Shown here: positions 63,133-64,000 of the stretch, piece by piece
Layout: every line of letters starts with the position of its first letter
How positions within the stretch are numbered: position 1 is the stretch's first letter
Assembly: GCF_041435015.1 (NCBI RefSeq)
Contig: NZ_CP107989.1
Location: 124,001-188,000, forward strand
Source of the DNA: Streptomyces canus
GTDB lineage: Bacteria; Actinomycetota; Actinomycetes; Streptomycetales; Streptomycetaceae
DNA: 64,000 nt
Direction: 5' to 3'
Notes under the pieces: generated by a model
Told to the model about the DNA's origin: nothing
The model's database searches: none
Seen by the model: the letters and a program-made list of their open reading frames with translations, nothing else
Made by a program: the position numbers and the translations under genes

Positions 63133-63173
63133 CGTCGGCCTTCAAGACCACAACCAGGTCTCGAAGGCCGACG
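63133..63173. terminator. strong bidirectional terminator
   Basis: CGTCGGCCTTC and GAAGGCCGACG are perfect 11-base arms; inside them AGACC pairs with GGTCT after one A/C mismatch, giving a 17-step stem with a 7-base loop. It lies between the convergent small membrane protein and lamin-tail genes and can serve both. No other feature was found in 62933-63280. Confidence 0.8.
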
Positions 63174-63280
63174 TGACGTTGGGCCCCGGAATCAACCGAC
63201 CAGCATCCGGGCGAACCGTCCGGGGCCACATCCCGTCACACCTGCGGCGTCACCCCGTGCCGCAGGTGCGGGAAGGCGGG

Positions 63281-63790
63281 TCAGTGGTGGTGGCCACCGC
63301 CATGGTGGCGACCGTCGTGACCGCCGTGGCGGTGGTGGCCCCAGGATGCGTTGTCGATGAAGCGGTCGTGGTCGTTGCGCAGGGTGGCGGTGTCGGAGTG
63401 GTTGTCCCACACCTCGTTGTGGCGGTCCATGTAGAGGTCGCTGTCGGTGTCGTGGCCCCTGCCGGTGTGGATGCGGACCGTGGCGCGGCCCTCGAGGCGG
63501 TAGTGGTCGAAGGTGTAGGTGTCGCCGTCCTCGTTCTTCAGGGTCCAGCCGTCGAGGTTGACGGTGCGGCGGGAGGTGTTGATGAGCTCCACCCATTCCT
63601 TGTTCAGGGAGCGCCGCGAGCGGTCGTCCCGGCCGGGTGAGTCGTACTGGACCGCGCTGATCTCGACCTTCGTCCGGTCGGGCCGGGCGTGGTCGGCCGC
63701 CGATGCCGGCAGCGCCACCGCCCCGACGATCGCGGCGGCCGCGAGCGCGGCGGCGGACAGACGACGGGCGGTCACCGTGGAAGAAGACAC
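63281..63790 (-). CDS. secreted lamin-tail-domain protein
   Basis: A 169-residue exported protein. The signal peptide runs RRLSAAALAAAAIVGAVALP and ends near ASA. The mature part is a lamin-tail (LTD) domain: VEISAVQYDSPGRDDRSRRS, LNKEWVELINTSRRTVNLDG, then WTLKNEDGDTYTFDHYRLEG. The last 20 residues are very histidine-rich (HHRHGGHDGRHHGGGHHH), a possible metal-binding tail. The GTG start was chosen because a GGGGG site lies upstream and the signal peptide begins properly there. LTD domains mediate surface or DNA-associated binding; the role here is unknown. Confidence 0.85.
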   Translation of the reverse strand: MSSSTVTARRLSAAALAAAAIVGAVALPASAADHARPDRTKVEISAVQYDSPGRDDRSRRSLNKEWVELINTSRRTVNLDGWTLKNEDGDTYTFDHYRLEGRATVRIHTGRGHDTDSDLYMDRHNEVWDNHSDTATLRNDHDRFIDNASWGHHRHGGHDGRHHGGGHHH

Positions 63791-64000
63791 AAGGCCCCCA
63801 GGCTGTACGGGCACCCGCCCTGGTCCCGGCCCCTTGCGGGGCGGCGGAACGGGCTGGTGCGGTGTGCGGGTGGCGGCCGGTCGGCCGCACATCCACACCA
63901 TGGCCGTGCTGTGCAGGTTGTGAACGCAATACGGACGGTCCGTTACTGGTCATCCACATTGCTGTGACTCTTGGATGCATTGTCCATTTATGCGGCGAAC
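63791..64000. other. promoter region at the window edge
   Basis: No gene is visible. The last 90 bases are markedly AT-richer (CTGTGACTCTTGGATGCATT) than the surroundings, consistent with promoters for the lamin-tail gene and perhaps for a gene beyond the window. Confidence 0.35.

Overview
The window is high-GC actinobacterial DNA, most likely a Streptomyces chromosome, and it looks like arm or accessory sequence rather than the conserved core. The grounds are strong GC bias at third codon positions, many GTG starts with AGGAGG-type ribosome sites, an XRE/DUF5753 regulator with a DUF397 partner beside a DUF574 methyltransferase, an XRE-nSTAND-WD40 giant protein, an SMPI-like I36 inhibitor, and secreted trypsin-like proteases. 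No rRNA, tRNA, CRISPR array or housekeeping operon was seen. Insertion-sequence debris is dense: four decayed IS5-family pieces, one ISKra4, one IS256, one IS200/IS605, a probable integrase remnant, and one apparently complete IS5-type element with terminal repeats and a CTAG target duplication.

Layout. 1-5.1 kb: end of a membrane protein, an alpha/beta hydrolase, a frameshifted cation/proton antiporter coupled to a CBS-domain gene, an aminoglycoside-phosphotransferase-like gene and an IS5 remnant. 5.1-10.7 kb: a NarL-type two-component system followed by an ABC ATPase and a large FtsX-like permease. 10.8-18.7 kb: mobile-element debris, then a catabolic-looking island (SDR, frameshifted hypothetical gene, APC permease, amidohydrolase; divergently a TetR regulator and a metallo-beta-lactamase-fold hydrolase), bounded by a whole and a decayed copy of the same SDR in inverted orientation. 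19.3-23.4 kb: an Lrp-type regulator and a 983-residue kinase / M23-like / class-III aminotransferase fusion. 23.4-27.8 kb: IS remnants, an SDR, and two secreted proteins including an I36-type inhibitor.

27.9-31.8 kb: a 1297-residue XRE-nSTAND-transmembrane-WD40 protein. 31.9-32.9 kb: a patch of broken genes. 33-35.7 kb: a lipoprotein, a DUF574 methyltransferase and a WhiJ-like XRE/DUF397 pair. 36.1-43.1 kb: a tight five-gene unit (ABC permease, ATPase, binding lipoprotein, CocE-type hydrolase, CapA-type protein) divergent from an ArsR-like regulator, with an almost perfect 28-bp palindrome between them. 43.7-45.7 kb: a double-PAS / PP2C phosphatase / ATPase regulator. 45.9-46.8 kb: the complete IS. 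47-50 kb: a flavin-dependent oxidoreductase divergent from a MarR regulator, then a methyltransferase and an IS256 tail.

50.1-53.3 kb: a membrane-anchored EEP-family (VanJ-like) protein with a CseBC-like two-component system, suggesting a cell-envelope response. 53.7-55.3 kb: a secreted polypeptide with two trypsin-like domains. 55.4-58.4 kb: a LacI regulator truncated next to an IS5 scrap, its operators, and an intact GH36 alpha-galactosidase. 58.7-64 kb: a RIO-like kinase, a frameshifted hypothetical gene, a carotenoid-desaturase-like oxidoreductase overlapping an SRPBCC gene, a tiny membrane protein, a strong terminator and a secreted lamin-tail protein.

All calls come from reading translations and motifs by eye. 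Family names rest on recognised motifs, not on database searches.
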